Assembly: GCA_016748015.1 (NCBI GenBank)
Contig: JAAOMT010000519.1
Span: 57,906-121,905 of the forward strand
Direction of reading: 5' to 3'
Length of the DNA: 64,000 nt
Source of the DNA: Geosiphon pyriformis
Taxonomy: Eukaryota; Glomeromycota; Glomeromycetes; Archaeosporales; Geosiphonaceae
Every line of letters starts with the position of its first letter. Position 1 is the stretch's first letter. Below the pieces are notes generated by a model. That model ran no database searches. It was not told the DNA's origin and saw nothing but the letters and a program-made list of their open reading frames with translations. Of this stretch, positions 12,252 to 24,668 are shown piece by piece. Made by a program: the position numbers and the translations under genes.

Positions 12252-13250
12252 ATGTCTTGGCAATTTGAAGCCCTTCGTGCTGTCTACCCGTTCACCTTCG
12301 CAGTATCAGTGACAATTATCGCCTTGTTAAGTCGTTGGGTCGATAGAACACATAGTTATATTAACGACATTGAATCGGAAACTCATTCAAACTATAAAGT
12401 AATATATCCTGGTGATGTCTATACAACTTTTGTTCTTGCCAGCGTCACAACAATCATTTCGGTTGCTTTATGCGTAACAAAAATATCAAGAGTCTACGGA
12501 TTTCGAGCAGGGACCATATTCATCCATGCTTTCTTGCTAGTACTCTGGCTGGCAGACGCTATCGTTATATTGGCCAAAAAAAATCACAGCTCCATGATGG
12601 ATAAAGATTTCGCCACGAAAAAATTACCCCCTGATACTTTGACAAACCATGATAAATTAAATGAAGCCGGTCGTATTGGAACAGCGGTTATGTCTTTAGC
12701 TTGGATTGAATTCTTCATCTTGTTGATGACGATTGGAATCAAATTATCGGTGAACATGAAACGAAAAGAATGGAAAAAGAACCAATCTGAATCGAAAAGT
12801 TTTGGAAGTCAAGGCACCTACGATAAAGATGCTAAAGAGTTGAGTATGGATATTGATGCAGCTGAAGCTGGTGAAATTAAACGTGAGGCAATTCAAGAGC
12901 GAGAAAATTTAGTTGAAAATGGGACTTCACTGCCGCCAATTGAAAATGGAAATGCAAAAAATACAGGTGCTATTGAGGTAAAAACCTTGAATGATGAAAT
13001 ATATGCCGAAGCTCAATATGATTTCCGTGGTAAAAAGGACGCTGATTTGAGTTTCAAAGTTGGCGACAAAATTCGCATTATTAAAAAGACAAACAACGTC
13101 AAAGATTGGTGGCAAGGCGAAGCCAACGGAAAAGTTGGTGAAGTATGTATTTTAAATATTTTTAATTGTTTCTTCCAGTTTCAATATGAAATTTTTAACA
13201 TATTTTACTTATATTCTTAGTTCCCCGGTAATTATGTGAAGCCTTTGTAA
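12252..13250 (+). CDS. Four-transmembrane SH3 protein (Sho1-type)
   Basis: Two exons, 12252-13142 and 13221-13250, give 306 residues; the 78-nt intron has a GTATGT donor and splits the SH3 domain just before its last strand. Four hydrophobic helices lie near residues 11-29, 56-78, 87-108 and 141-162. They are followed by a charged cytoplasmic linker (KRKEWKKNQSES and a Glu/Asn-rich stretch) and a C-terminal SH3 domain (about 252-306) with the ALYDF-like AQYDFRGKKDADLSF, the WWQGE strand and FPGNYVKPL. This layout, four membrane helices then one terminal SH3, is that of the fungal osmosensor adaptor Sho1, which recruits Pbs2 through SH3. The loops between helices 1-2 and 3-4 are longer than in yeast Sho1. 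Orthology is an inference; another MARVEL-like SH3 protein remains possible. Confidence 0.75.
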
Positions 13251-15693
13251 ATATTACTACAATTCATTAAATACATAGATATTGATAAAAGCAAGGCAGT
13301 TTTTGCTCTTTTCTTAGCTTTTGGAATTCGTTAATAGATTTCCAACTTGGAACCCAAAAGCATGTTAGAAAAAGACGTAGAAATTTTAGTAAATTTTTGA
13401 AATAATGGTTCTAGCCTGTGATTAGGTATGGCATTGCTTTCGAACAATGTGATACATTTCTCCAGGCTACCATCAAATTTTTAGCAGAAATGATATTCTC
13501 ACTTTTGAGGAATTTGGTGAAATTCTACCAAGCAAAACATGGTAAAACCATTTGTAATGTAAATGATTTTATGCTTAAATTAATATTTTCAAAAAAAAAT
13601 CCATAGATTAAACAACTATTTCAAATTAATAAATAATTGAAGCCAACCGTCTGCTACAAGAAATTGTTGGTTGGCGTCATAAATTCAACGATTTCTTGAT
13701 TCTAGCCAATAAAGTATAAATTGCATGGCGTACCTTGATTTCTGTTATGTCATATTGTAAACCTTTTTCAAATTTTATCTAGGCAAACAGGTTAGTATGA
13801 GGATATTTTAAAATCGTGAAGCGCCTTCTAAAATTACTTTTGGTACTAGAAATATAAATTTACCCAGTTTATTAAATTTAATGATTATGATTCATACTAA
13901 AAAAAAAATTAGTTTTTAGAAATAAGCGATGTTTTTGAAACTATGAAAAGTAATCAATTATTATTTAAGATACCAAAAAATTGAAAACTGAAAAAATTGT
14001 GATGTGCAACGTTAAGAAATGAAAATTATTTCATATTTAAAAAGACTAGTGTTACAACTTTCCACATCATTTTGAATAGGTTTAAAAAAATTCGAAATTT
14101 TTTTTTAAAAAAAAATACAAATATGAAATTTTTAGAACATTATTTTATCTAATACAAATTTAAAATTATTAATTAATAGTACTTTTTTTAGAATCATGAA
14201 TTTTACAACTTTTATAATAATAATAATAATAATAATAATATAATTGTAATAAATAAATTTTTGGAATAATATCAGATTATAAAAAAAAGTCAATTATGAT
14301 TTCATAAATAAGTTTTTTTCATTTAAAAATTGTTATTGTACTGATTATATTTTTGGCAACTTATTTATTTTTTTATCTTAATGCAATACAATATAAAAAT
14401 AAGTACTGCGCACAATATTTTTATTAAATCATTATCTTTTTTAAAATCAAATAATTATACATTGTTTTTTATGATGATTTTTGCTACAAAAAGCCAAAAA
14501 TTCAAAGCAATTGTTATTTTTTGAGAAATTGACCAATTGCAATTGGTATTTTAATTTTTATTTTGATTTACTTTTGTCTTAATTTAATTTGCTTTTAACA
14601 ATATTTTACAATTTTTTAATAGAATTTAAATCAAAATTGTTAAATTTTCAACCTATAATTTAGTTAAATTTTTTTTGAACTAAGTTTAACAAAGTAGTTT
14701 ATATGCTTAAATAATTTTATTTGTTCAAATTACTCTTTTTTACATAAAATTTGGTATTTATGATTTATGAAAAACAAAATAAATCTGTTTTTTTATTCAA
14801 TATTGAACATAATAAAACTATTTTGTTTTCGAAAAATATCTTCATATTCTTGTTTGATTTTTTTTTGGCTTAAAATTAAATATTTTTGTGTTTTTTTATT
14901 ATTAAAAATAAGTTGTTTTTTATTTTGGTTAGTTAAACTAAAAAAAAAAGATTTTTAATGGATAAAATTTTACATTTTTTGTTTTCTATTATATATGTTA
15001 AGTACTTAATTTTTAATAAGTGTTTGTTTAACAATTTTTGCTTTTGTGATTAAGAATATCATTTTTAAATTTCAACAATTTGAACTAGTTGAAATTCAAG
15101 TTAGCTACGGAATTATAACTATTCTTTCTTTTTAAAAGCCAAAACTATTTGTTTTGTGTTATAATCAGCTAAAAAATTTTATTTCTAATAATATAAATTT
15201 GTTTCAAAAATTTTTTACATTTTTTCAAACCAAAGTTATCTTCCAAGCTGGTTTTTTTATTGTAAATACATAATTTTTGGATATTTAAATTTTTTTTAAA
15301 GCAAAAACAAAAAGTCAATAATATTGAAACCATTTCAAATTATTAAACATTGTAAGAGATTATAAATTTTATGAAATTTATCATGAAATCTATGAATATG
15401 CTTGTGAAAACTTTACATATTCTACAAAAATAAAACAAATAAGAGATTAACGCAAATATATTTGTTTATTAATTTTTATTAATATTTCGATTATATTAAA
15501 TATAAAAGTTTAAATTTTACTATTAAGTTAATTATTAAGTTTATAAAAATAATTATAATATTGTATTAATTATACAGGTAACCGGGAACGCGGGCTTGAA
15601 ATTCTTACCAAAATTAAAAATATCAATGCTTAAAGTTTTGATTTTAGGAACAAATTCTGCTGCTTGATCATTAGTATGTCCAAATATAATGAA
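13251..15693. other. Intergenic; weak coding-like fragments then AT desert
   Basis: From 13418 to about 13740 the plus strand holds two short open pieces separated by splice-like signals, possibly the remnant of a gene; no family is recognised. From 13.8 to 15.6 kb the sequence is very AT-rich with a TAA run near 14215-14240 and no coding signal. Confidence 0.4.
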
Positions 15694-16081
15694 TTATTCA
15701 TTTTCCAACATAGAATGATTATCGGGCGAGACTTGTGGCTTGTATAATGTGAGAAGTTTATGTAAAGCCGTGAACATATCTGTAAGCGAGGGTCGCAACC
15801 TCGGCTCATGCCTAGTACCTAGTTATAATTGAACAAAGATATGCAATGTTTTAGACAGTAAAGGATATCTTATAAAAATCAAAACCTTTTTATTCACCTC
15901 CCCTAGATATTTGTTGCCAATCTAGGGGAACACTTGCGCTGAATGGAAGTGATTGAATTTTAAGAGCTTCTTCACATACCTCTCTTTTAAATCTGGAATC
16001 TGTTCTTCGATAATCTCCCATAGCAATATGCCAAAACTATGAAAATAATTAGGCTAAAGCATTCAATTTGGGTTTGAAATA

Positions 16082-16103
16082 CAGTCAGACCTCTATAAAA
16101 GAA
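16082..16103 (+). repeat. Left terminal inverted repeat of pogo-like element
   Basis: Twenty-two bases matching the reverse complement of 18348-18369 with one mismatch (T/C at position 13), preceded by TA. Confidence 0.92.
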
Positions 16104-16201
16104 TACAGTTGGGACATGCAAATTATGGTCCATTTTAGAGGTGTTCTATTATAGAGTTTTATAATTATTATCAAATAAACTATATTTATTTATTAAATCA
16201 A

Positions 16202-18008
16202 TCAATTATTATTATTATTATTATTGTTAAAATATTGATTAATTGTTACCTGTTTTTTAGAATTTTCCTTCATTTTTTCGTATTCATATAATTTTTTTCT
16301 AAGTAAATTTTGATTTTCTATACTAAAATTTTCTTCTGCTAATTGCTCTTCAAATCTAATTACCTTTTTTAATGCTTTATATGCTTCCGTAATTGTAATT
16401 ATAGCAGGTGGAGATTCTTTTAATTCTTCTTCTGAGTCATTAATTGTATTGGTTTCAATTTGAGCATCGGCTAAAACCATATCTACAATTTCATTATCAT
16501 CAAGAATATTTTCAGTTGCCAATAATTCATCAACTGCTACAGTATAATCTTCGAGATTTTTGACCAATTGTTGTGCATTTGATGGTAAATTGTTGAATAT
16601 ATCCATAGCAATTGATGTTTCGGATTCTTGAATTTCTAATTCTTGATTATAGAAAAGAATATCCGTTTTTTGTCAACAGTTTTGAATTGTAACAGGTGTT
16701 ACTTGAAACGATGATTGAACAACATAATCAATTGCTTGTTTTATGTTTAATTTATTTCTAAAAAATAAATTAATATTAGATAAAATTATATAATATATAA
16801 CGATAATAATACTGTATATATTATATTACTTTACTGTTCAATATTAATTTTTTGTTCAAATTGATGTAAAACATGTTGACATTTAAGTGCTTATATTTGC
16901 CTTTGAAAGATTTAATAATGCCAGCATCCATTGGTTGAAGATGTGATGTAGTATTTGGAGGAAAATAGTGCAAAGTAATATTGGTCAATTGGAATGAATC
17001 TTCCCCGATTTGAGTATGATGAGAAGTTGCATTATCAACCAAAAGTAATATATGCCGATTTTTAATTCGAAAGCCTTCATTTATATATTTGAGCCATGCT
17101 TTCCATATATCTGAGCGCATCCATGCTTTGGAATTGAATTTGTAAATCACAGGTAGGTTGGACGTATTAATTTCTTTAAAGCATCTTGGATTTTTTGCAT
17201 GTCCAATTACTAAAGGTTGCAATTTCTGAGGTCCAGTTGAATTTGTAGCAAGAAGAATTGTAATCCAAGATTTATCCTATAAAAAACCCAATTAATTTAA
17301 TATAACAATAATATATAACGATAACAATTGGGAAATATAATATACCAATTTTTTTCCTGCATTTCGACATTTTGCAAGTGTTTGATTTGGTCCCATACGA
17401 AAAAATAATCCTGTTTCATCAGCATTATATATGTCAGCAGGATCAAATTCGGATATAATGGTTTTTAATTTTCTTCGTTCTTCTGGTAAACTTTCAGTTG
17501 ATACACTTCCTGCCTCACCATGAAATCGGTAAACACGTAATTGGTTTCGTTTTTTGAATTTTTGAACCATCCATTTGAGAATTGCATTTCATTTTCGTGC
17601 ATATCAAGAAGTTTGGCAAATTCTTTTCCTTTTTCTTTAATTAGTTGATCATTGAATTCGATAGTGGCTGCAGTTACTTGTTCTACCCAATAACTTAAAG
17701 CTTGGTCTAATAATGGAAATCTAACGCTTTTGTGTCGAATAGATCTTTCTGAGATTTCATCAATTTCAATATTCAACCACTTTGCATGCTCTTTGATTAT
17801 CTTGGACAGTTGGACGAGAAATATGAAGTTCTAGATATTTATGATTAAAGTAAGCTACAATATCATCATGTTTCGTGCCATAGTGATTTTTGGAATATTG
17901 ACAAATTTCTTTATGAAGATCATCATTGACTATTGCTCGTTTTTGTTTTTTGAATAAAGGTTCCCGACATTGTGATAATTTAGCAAGTCTGTTAGAAAAT
18001 GTGCCCAT
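16202..18008 (-). pseudogene. pogo/Tigger-like DDE transposase with CENP-B helix-turn-helix, inactivated
   Basis: The frame starts at the ATG at 18008. An N-terminal CENP-B/psq helix-turn-helix part (KHDDIVAYFNHKYLELHISR) is followed by a Tc5-type second DNA-binding part (FSNGWF, RFHGEAGSVS). The DDE_1 core has the three acidic residues in YNADETGLFF, LLLVDNATSHH and LQPMDAGIIKSFK (DDD pattern). A variable tail ends in poly-Asn. Two introns are likely, 17277-17345 (69 nt) and 16758-16834 (77 nt). Lesions: frameshifts near 17807, 17563 and 16883 and a TGA replacing a likely Trp at 16673-16675. All catalytic residues remain, so loss of function comes from the frame breaks. Known role: cut-and-paste transposition at TA sites. 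Confidence 0.88.
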
Positions 18009-18347
18009 AATGATAATATTAGATTTGGTTTTAACAAGTCTGAATAAGGGCTAAGTGGCTGTACGTAAAAACAAACAAGATCAAAAAGAGTAAGTCCAAT
18101 GTAAATCGATTTAAAAGAAAGTTAGGATGAAATCAATTCAATACGTTCTAACTCTTTTCCCAATTACCAATTAACATCTAGCACGTGATATTTGTTCTTA
18201 TATGAAGGTAAATTTCGAATAAACGTTCGATAAAATTATGTTCTTGTTCCTTTATAGATTGTTCTTATATAAAGGGAAAATTGTTTAATTAATCAATTGG
18301 TTCTATAAAAAAATGTTCTTTCTAAGAGGTTGTTCTTTTATCGAGGG

Positions 18348-18369
18348 TTCTTTTATGGAGGTCTGACTG
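18348..18369 (-). repeat. Right terminal inverted repeat of pogo-like element
   Basis: Reverse complement of the left end with one mismatch, followed by TA at 18370-18371. Confidence 0.92.
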
Positions 18370-21300
18370 TATAACCAATCTTTAATATATATTTATATAT
18401 ATATATACCTATAAATTTCACGTTTGGTATCGTATAAAGTTTCATGCTCTTTTAGTTTCTCAGGGGTCATATATCGAGCGTTTGCTAAGATTGGTCCTAT
18501 TGCTAAAGTTTGATCATCATAATTACGACTAATGGAGGGATGAAAAATATTTAGCTTTTCCAATGAGGTTTTTTACTAATAAATATAATCATACTATAAC
18601 TTAGCAATTTTAGCTGCATGATATTGATCTACGAGAATATTTTGACTTCTAATATCATGATGTAAAATGGAAGGAAAGTCAAGCCACGAACAATTTCTTT
18701 CGCAATTTGACTTCGACTAAGCCAATCGATTGGTCCGTAGTTTTCATAATATTCTGTCAAAGTACCGAATTCTGCCCATTCCGTGATCATTAAAAAAGCA
18801 TTTTCATCTGCCGATACGCCATAGAACTGTATGATATGTGGACAATTCTTCAAGATAGCCACCCTACTCATTAAATTCTCCTCATATGCTCCAAGCATGG
18901 CTAAAACTACTTCAAAATTTTCTGTAATTTTTTGGTTGGTATCTGTGATACCTCCTTCAATCTTTCTTAAGTACTATTGGCTTAAACGCAATTAATTATT
19001 TATGAAAGAAATAAGTTCTTATTTGATAAAAATTTTCTTTAACTTACATCGTTTAAATCGGCAATATCACGCTTAATAATCTTTTTACTTTGTTCCAATA
19101 GACTTTGGATTTGAAGCGTTGTTGCAAATTTAAGAGTCCTAATTAAATCATCGAAATCTTGAGTCAGACTTTTGAATTCATCTTCGATGCTATACGCCTT
19201 TAAAAATTTGCGCAACCCTTTTAATAATATTCCAATATGAGAATGTAAAAAAGCATGAAAGTTAGCTTGGAGAATCCTAATGATTAATATAATTCTTGAA
19301 ATATTTATAAAATTAAAAACGGCACATACCATGAACGTTTGATACTTTTTTTAATAAATTTTTCAATCTTCCTTATAAGCATGAGTAATTTGGTAAAATT
19401 TTTGTAATACTCTTTTTCCCGCAAATTTTCCTTGTCAGTTATCATATCTTCTATAGCAAATTCAACTATCCTTACACGCTCTAATAATAATCTACAGATT
19501 TTTTTATTGTGTTACGCAGTTTGATACAATTCGGCGATACTGCGAATCAAGTTCGTCGCATCATTTATCAAAGGAATGAAAGGTGCTATAACATCTATCA
19601 TATTCGAAGTTCTCTTTAATGCATTACAGATGTCGTTTGCTGTTTTAGAGCAACCCAGATTGAATTGCAACGATGCCACAAGTTTATTGTAAGCATTTCC
19701 CTTTTGTAAAAATCGGTTCCCAGAGGATGATTCGTCAGGAATACTTGGATTAATACTTAATCTTTCCACTTCTTGAAATTTAATTCGAGAAATCTCTTCA
19801 AATTTTTTTTTGACATCAATAATCGCTGGACGTTCTATTAGTATTTGAATAAAATAACTTCAACGTAAACTACACCGAAACAAAAAGTTTCGATATTCAA
19901 GGAATTTAAGTCTACCATCGATGTTGCCTGAACAACATTTTTCATAAAGCCGAACGTATGAAATATTTCTAAAGATTTCTACACGACTTTCTCTTGTCCC
20001 GTTTAAAATTCTAATGGGTAATGTGGGGTCTCTCAAACAACTCTCAAATTGTGGACAACTGCTTGCAATTTCCCATAACAAAACACCCAAAGAATAAATA
20101 TCGGATGCTGCGGTATATCTATATTCCCTATCCTCCCAACGAACTGGCTCTATATACTGAATGATTATAAAGATATTGGATGATGATGATATTGTATCGT
20201 CTTCTAACTTTGATAGCCCAAAATTGCCTTCTCATTGTGTATGAGAACATTTTTCGAGTGCTTAAAATATAAAAAATATCGTTGAATTATAATTGAGATC
20301 GTTTCAGTTTATAAATAAAGCAACTCACTAAATCCCTATGCATTATATTGTTCTCATGCAAATATGCTATGGTCTCGACTGTATTTTTGGCCAGCTCAAG
20401 CTTTTCACTAGTCAAAAGCAATTCAAAACTATTCTTCAAGTAATCGCGAAGTGTCCCTCCAATATACCTATTGTAATACAAGAATGTAATCTCCGTTATG
20501 GCTTAGAGCGAGGTATTATTCGATTTTTTTTATTGTCGAGACAGACAAAAATAGCTAAAAGAAAAGTTGTTTTCCAAACCTCTTGTCAAACCGAAAAATT
20601 GCGTGATATATGTGCTTTCTTTGTTACTTAGTCTGCATAAAATTTTTACCTTTTGATAGAAGATTTATTTAGAAATCCAATTAAACTTATTAAGTTAGAA
20701 AAATGAAATATTTTCTCTGAATAATAACTCACGCTTCAAGTTTCTTTGATCTTTGGGTGAATTGAGCGGGCTTGTAGATTCTTTTCAACGCAACTCTTAT
20801 ATCTTTTGTTTTTCAAGTACAATATGAAACCTCACCAGAGCTGCCATACCCAATATGAGTAAGCTCCAGAAATTCCTAAAAATTTATATTTAATTTTGGA
20901 TTAATAATGGCTTCCATCGCTTCAAGCAAAAAACTACCCGAAAATTTACATTTAAATGTAAATAATAATATGTTTAATCCATTTTTTAATTCTTATGTAA
21001 TTTATATAAAATAATAGTTATAAAACAAAGAAAAACTCTTGATCAATCTTAAGAAATGCTTTTCTCTGATCTTTAAATTAAAGTATTATCACAATCTAAT
21101 GATTTTTTTTAAAATATGTAACCATACAAAATTTAAAAGCTAATTTTAATGATAACGACAGATTTATTGAAATAGTTTTCATAAGAAAACATCATAAAAT
21201 AACAAAAAGATAAAGATTAAGATGTATAACAACAGCAAAATATTTATTGTTTTGACTTGTCACATAAACGTAGTACTTTTTGTAAAATTTTAACTTACTC

Positions 21301-21894
21301 TCTTTTTTGAATCAATAATTTTTTATTTAATAACATTTACTGATAGATTAACAATAAAATTATATCAAAAATTTATGATATAATTTTAACAAAAACCATA
21401 ATTTTTTATTATTTAATTTAAAATAAAACCGAATATATAGTAAATGATTATTGATTTGTGAAAATATAATTATAAAAAATTTATAGAATGATGAAAATAA
21501 AATAATTTTTGTAATAAATTTTTAAAAAAGTATTATAAACTTTTTTGAACTTTTAAACAAATTAAATTAAATTAAAATTTTATATTTTTAATTATTTAAT
21601 TTCATTTATATATTTAATAAACTTGTTATTTCTTTTAGCCAATTCATAGTTTAACTTTTAAAATTTTCCTAAGTTTAAAGTATTAATTTCTAATTAATAT
21701 TAATAATATGTATTTTAATTATCCAAATTTTCAGGATTTTATTAATAATTTAAATATTATTTTCAGATTCAAACATTTTAAATATTCAAAAAATAATAAA
21801 AAAATTTAATAATTTTGATATACTGTATTTAAAATACTTTTTAAGATAATAACAAATTAAATTTATTTAAAGAAATATTAAAACATTATTTTGT

Positions 21895-21916
21895 ATATAT
21901 ATATATATATATATAT
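21895..21916. repeat. TA dinucleotide repeat
   Basis: Uninterrupted TA run of about 11 units. Confidence 0.85.
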
Positions 21917-22860
21917 CACATTTTTTTAACTGAATTAAAAAAGATTAAAACTATTCTTTTAAATTTTTTATTTACTAAAGACTTCTTTTTTTTTTTTTTA
22001 ATAAAACTTCTTATTATAATTGAAGTCTCGGGTATAAATTTAATATTTATTTAAAATTGAAAGATACGAAATACTAAGATTTATTATCAGATAAGTCGAC
22101 CCATACTTGAATTAATTTTCTATAAGTTGGGAAGGGTTCAAAAAATTCATACTTTCTAAGGGAACGCCGAAAGATGATATTTTTATTTGCAGAAATTAAT
22201 TTCTATTTACAATCCACAAATTTCTTTAATCCAATTTTTTACACTAATCCCAATGGATCAGTTACATTTTTTCCCGTAAAAAGAAAAATAAATAATTAAG
22301 TAAATGAAAAATTAAAAAAGTCAACAATAACAACAAATATGTCAAGAGTTTGGCATTTATTTAACTATGATAAAAGCCAAGATACGATTTTATATTGAGT
22401 TAAAAAGAATTTGTCAGTTATTTGAATATTTATTAGTGTGTGAATTTTCCCATTTATAACCTTCAGATTTTAAAATTTTTATATCTATATAAATATTTAT
22501 TAAAAATAAATTTTGGTCTGACAGATTTTATAACATTTATAAAAAAAAAAACAAATTGTAATAAAGTTATCTTCAAATGATATTATAACAAAATATTTTG
22601 ACCTTCTTTCGAAATTTTAGATGCCTCGTGAAATTTTTTTCTGGTTATTGAGCGTTCGGTGAAAGTTTTGAGTTTAAGCCATCTAGAGCCTGATTTAAAA
22701 CAGGTAACAAATGAAGCTGGTATAGGCTGATTGGGAATGTTTAATAAATAATCCATTTTGATGGGTTGTTGTTTAGTTTATAACTCTTTTTATAGAATTC
22801 TATCGGGGAATTTTTTCAAAATATAATAACATCATTGCAGAATGACGACGACAACGACAA

Positions 22861-22861
22861 C

Positions 22862-22897
<36 letters not shown>

Positions 22898-22914
22898 AAT
22901 GATGATAATGATGA
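22861..22914. repeat. GAT trinucleotide microsatellite
   Basis: GAT/ATG units with two AAT interruptions. It creates a poly-Met open frame that I do not regard as a gene. Confidence 0.9.
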
Positions 22915-23075
22915 AAATAATAATGATTTATAAGGACACAAATGACCTTGCCCGATTTCAAATCACGAAAAAACATAAATTATCGATCAACGGTTGGGAA
23001 AATTCAAGTTCGCATATCAATTATCAAATTTATCTTGATTCGGTTGCGCTAGTAAATAAATGGGTTTTTATGAGC

Positions 23076-23132
23076 AAAGAAAAGAAAAGAAAAGAAAATA
23101 AAATAAAATAAAATAAAAGAAAAGAAAAGAAA
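23076..23132. repeat. AAAAG / AAAAT pentanucleotide repeat
   Basis: Runs of AAAAG, then AAAAT, then AAAAG, giving a purine-rich strand. Confidence 0.85.
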
Positions 23133-23967
23133 TTTTTAAGTTGTCAATTAAATTATTTGATTTTCACTCTTAAACAAAACTTGAATGGTTTAAAATTTGA
23201 TAATGTAATAATATTTTTTCATTTCACTTAAGTTTTACAAGTAAAAACATAATATGTCTCTCATGAATAATAAATTACAACCACTTTATACGCATGTCAT
23301 GCAAATATATTTATTATATATTACTCTTAAATTTTCATTTCAAATCATAAAAGGTGAAGATTTTTTTCTTATTTTCCAAGATTTAAATTAATAAGTTGTA
23401 ATCTATCTTTAGATTTTTATATTCAACTTATTAATTTTTGTGACTATATTTTTACATATTAATATTTTTATTCAATATTTAAATATTACATAGATAAATG
23501 GGTTTAGAAAGTTCAACTGGTATGAAGAGAGATTTCTTATTTCCTGTTTTTTTTTTTATATATGGAAAAAGATTTCAATTTTAAAAGAACCAAAAAAAAA
23601 GTACACTTTTTATATCGGTTTACGACGAGGATTCGAAAAAAGTAGTAGTTTGTTAGAAATGATTTCATGATATACAGTTGGAAGAAAAAATTTAAAAAAA
23701 TTATTTGATGATTTAAATTATATTACTAATGATAGTGGTCATTGTGTAATGTATGATAAGATTTAAGAAATCAAAAAATTTCTTTGGTTAAATTAAAGTT
23801 TTTACAGCCTCCAAAGATAATTTGATGATTAAAATTATTTTTTTCAAAAGAAACAAAATATCATACCACATTCAAGAATTTATTATTCATATATTGAGAA
23901 TTTTTGAAAGAGAGAAAAGAGGTTATTATATTTGAAATAAATTTGTTGAATGAATGATTGAATGAAT

Positions 23968-23970
23968 GAA

Positions 23971-24021
<51 letters not shown>

Positions 24022-24023
24022 AA
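23968..24023. repeat. AAAT tetranucleotide microsatellite
   Basis: About 14 AAAT units preceded by a few AATG units. Confidence 0.9.
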
Positions 24024-24623
24024 ATTATAATTATAAACTTCGAAAAACCATGTAATTTTAATAAAGATTCTCGAAACTTTTTCATAATTTAAATATGATG
24101 CATAGATTTAATTTCCTAAAGAAATATTAAAAATCAGACATCTGGGCTGAATCTGTGAGATTCATTAAAAAAAAAAGCATTGTGCACAAAAATAGTCAAA
24201 GTTAACTTAAAAAATTTTTAGTTTTTATCTATCTAGTTATGGTAATCAATCTTCAACCGCCCAAGTTTTTTTTTTTTTTTAAAATAATCATCATCATCAT
24301 CATCATCATCATCAGTTGAAAAAAAAAACATATGGTAACACAGATTTTGCATATCGGTTATATATCCAAATTCAAAAGGCCCATTTAAAATTCCTTTTTT
24401 AAAAAATCAAATGAAACACGTCCATCTCTTTAATGGTAAAACTCTTGATAAAAATAGATCACTTTGTATTTTTGAAGATTAATAAGCTTTTACCTAGTTT
24501 TTATACAATTAAACTTTAATAAAAAATTTTTTTTTAAACCCGCTCCAAAAAAAAAAATTTGTATTCAAATCTGGATGGAAAATAAAATCAAGAATAGAAT
24601 TGTTCTCAAATATTTTAATTCGG

Positions 24624-24667
<44 letters not shown>

Positions 24668-24668
24668 C
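24624..24668. repeat. AAT trinucleotide microsatellite
   Basis: About 15 AAT units. Confidence 0.9.

Larger units (their letters stand above)
16082..18369 (-). mobile_element. pogo/Tigger-like DNA transposon (Tc1/mariner superfamily)
   Basis: The element is 2288 bp and bounded by 22-bp terminal inverted repeats, 16082-16103 and 18348-18369, starting CAGTCAGACCTC and differing at one position. It is flanked by TA on both sides (16080-16081 and 18370-18371), the target duplication of this superfamily. Subterminal copies of a TTCTTTTATNGAGG-like word occur three times at the right end, candidate transposase-binding sites. The interior carries a CENP-B-type transposase on the minus strand, now broken. 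It was inserted into an intron of the kinase/four-helix gene, in the same orientation. Well preserved ends with a dead transposase suggest a fairly recent, non-autonomous copy. Confidence 0.92.
15694..20875 (-). pseudogene. Protein kinase - MLKL-like four-helix domain - pseudokinase fusion, broken
   Basis: Visible pieces read from 20875 down to the stop at 15694. Kinase A: glycine loop IGYGSSGEV and VALKRI (exon 20875-20733), LHENNIMHRDL catalytic loop, NFG-like loop, SDIYSLGVLLWEIA, and a C-lobe end IDERPAIIDV. The same exon (19834-19329) runs on into a helical region containing IAPFIPLINDATNLIRSI, continued in exon 19276-19048; this is the MLKL N-terminal/HeLo-like four-helix type found in glomeromycete kinases. 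Kinase-like B starts at 18973 (IIQFYGVS, ITEWAEFGTL, HHDIRSQNIL, RYMTPEKL, SFGILLWEI, RPSLTDMF) and shows no glycine loop or VAIK lysine. Lesions seen: TGA at 20813-20815, frameshift near 20225, TAA at 19512-19514, frameshifts near 18665 and 15981. A transposon occupies the intron before the SFGILLWEI exon. Known: MLKL couples a four-helix killer domain to a pseudokinase activated by RIPK3. Inferred: the ancestor combined both partners in one chain. It could instead be two tandem genes fused by decay, but one exon spans the A/helix junction. Confidence 0.7.

Noticed and set aside
22842-23111. Plus-strand frame starting with poly-Thr and poly-Met
   Set aside because: Its first part is a GAT microsatellite read as codons and its end an AAAAG repeat; the short middle shows no family or splice support.
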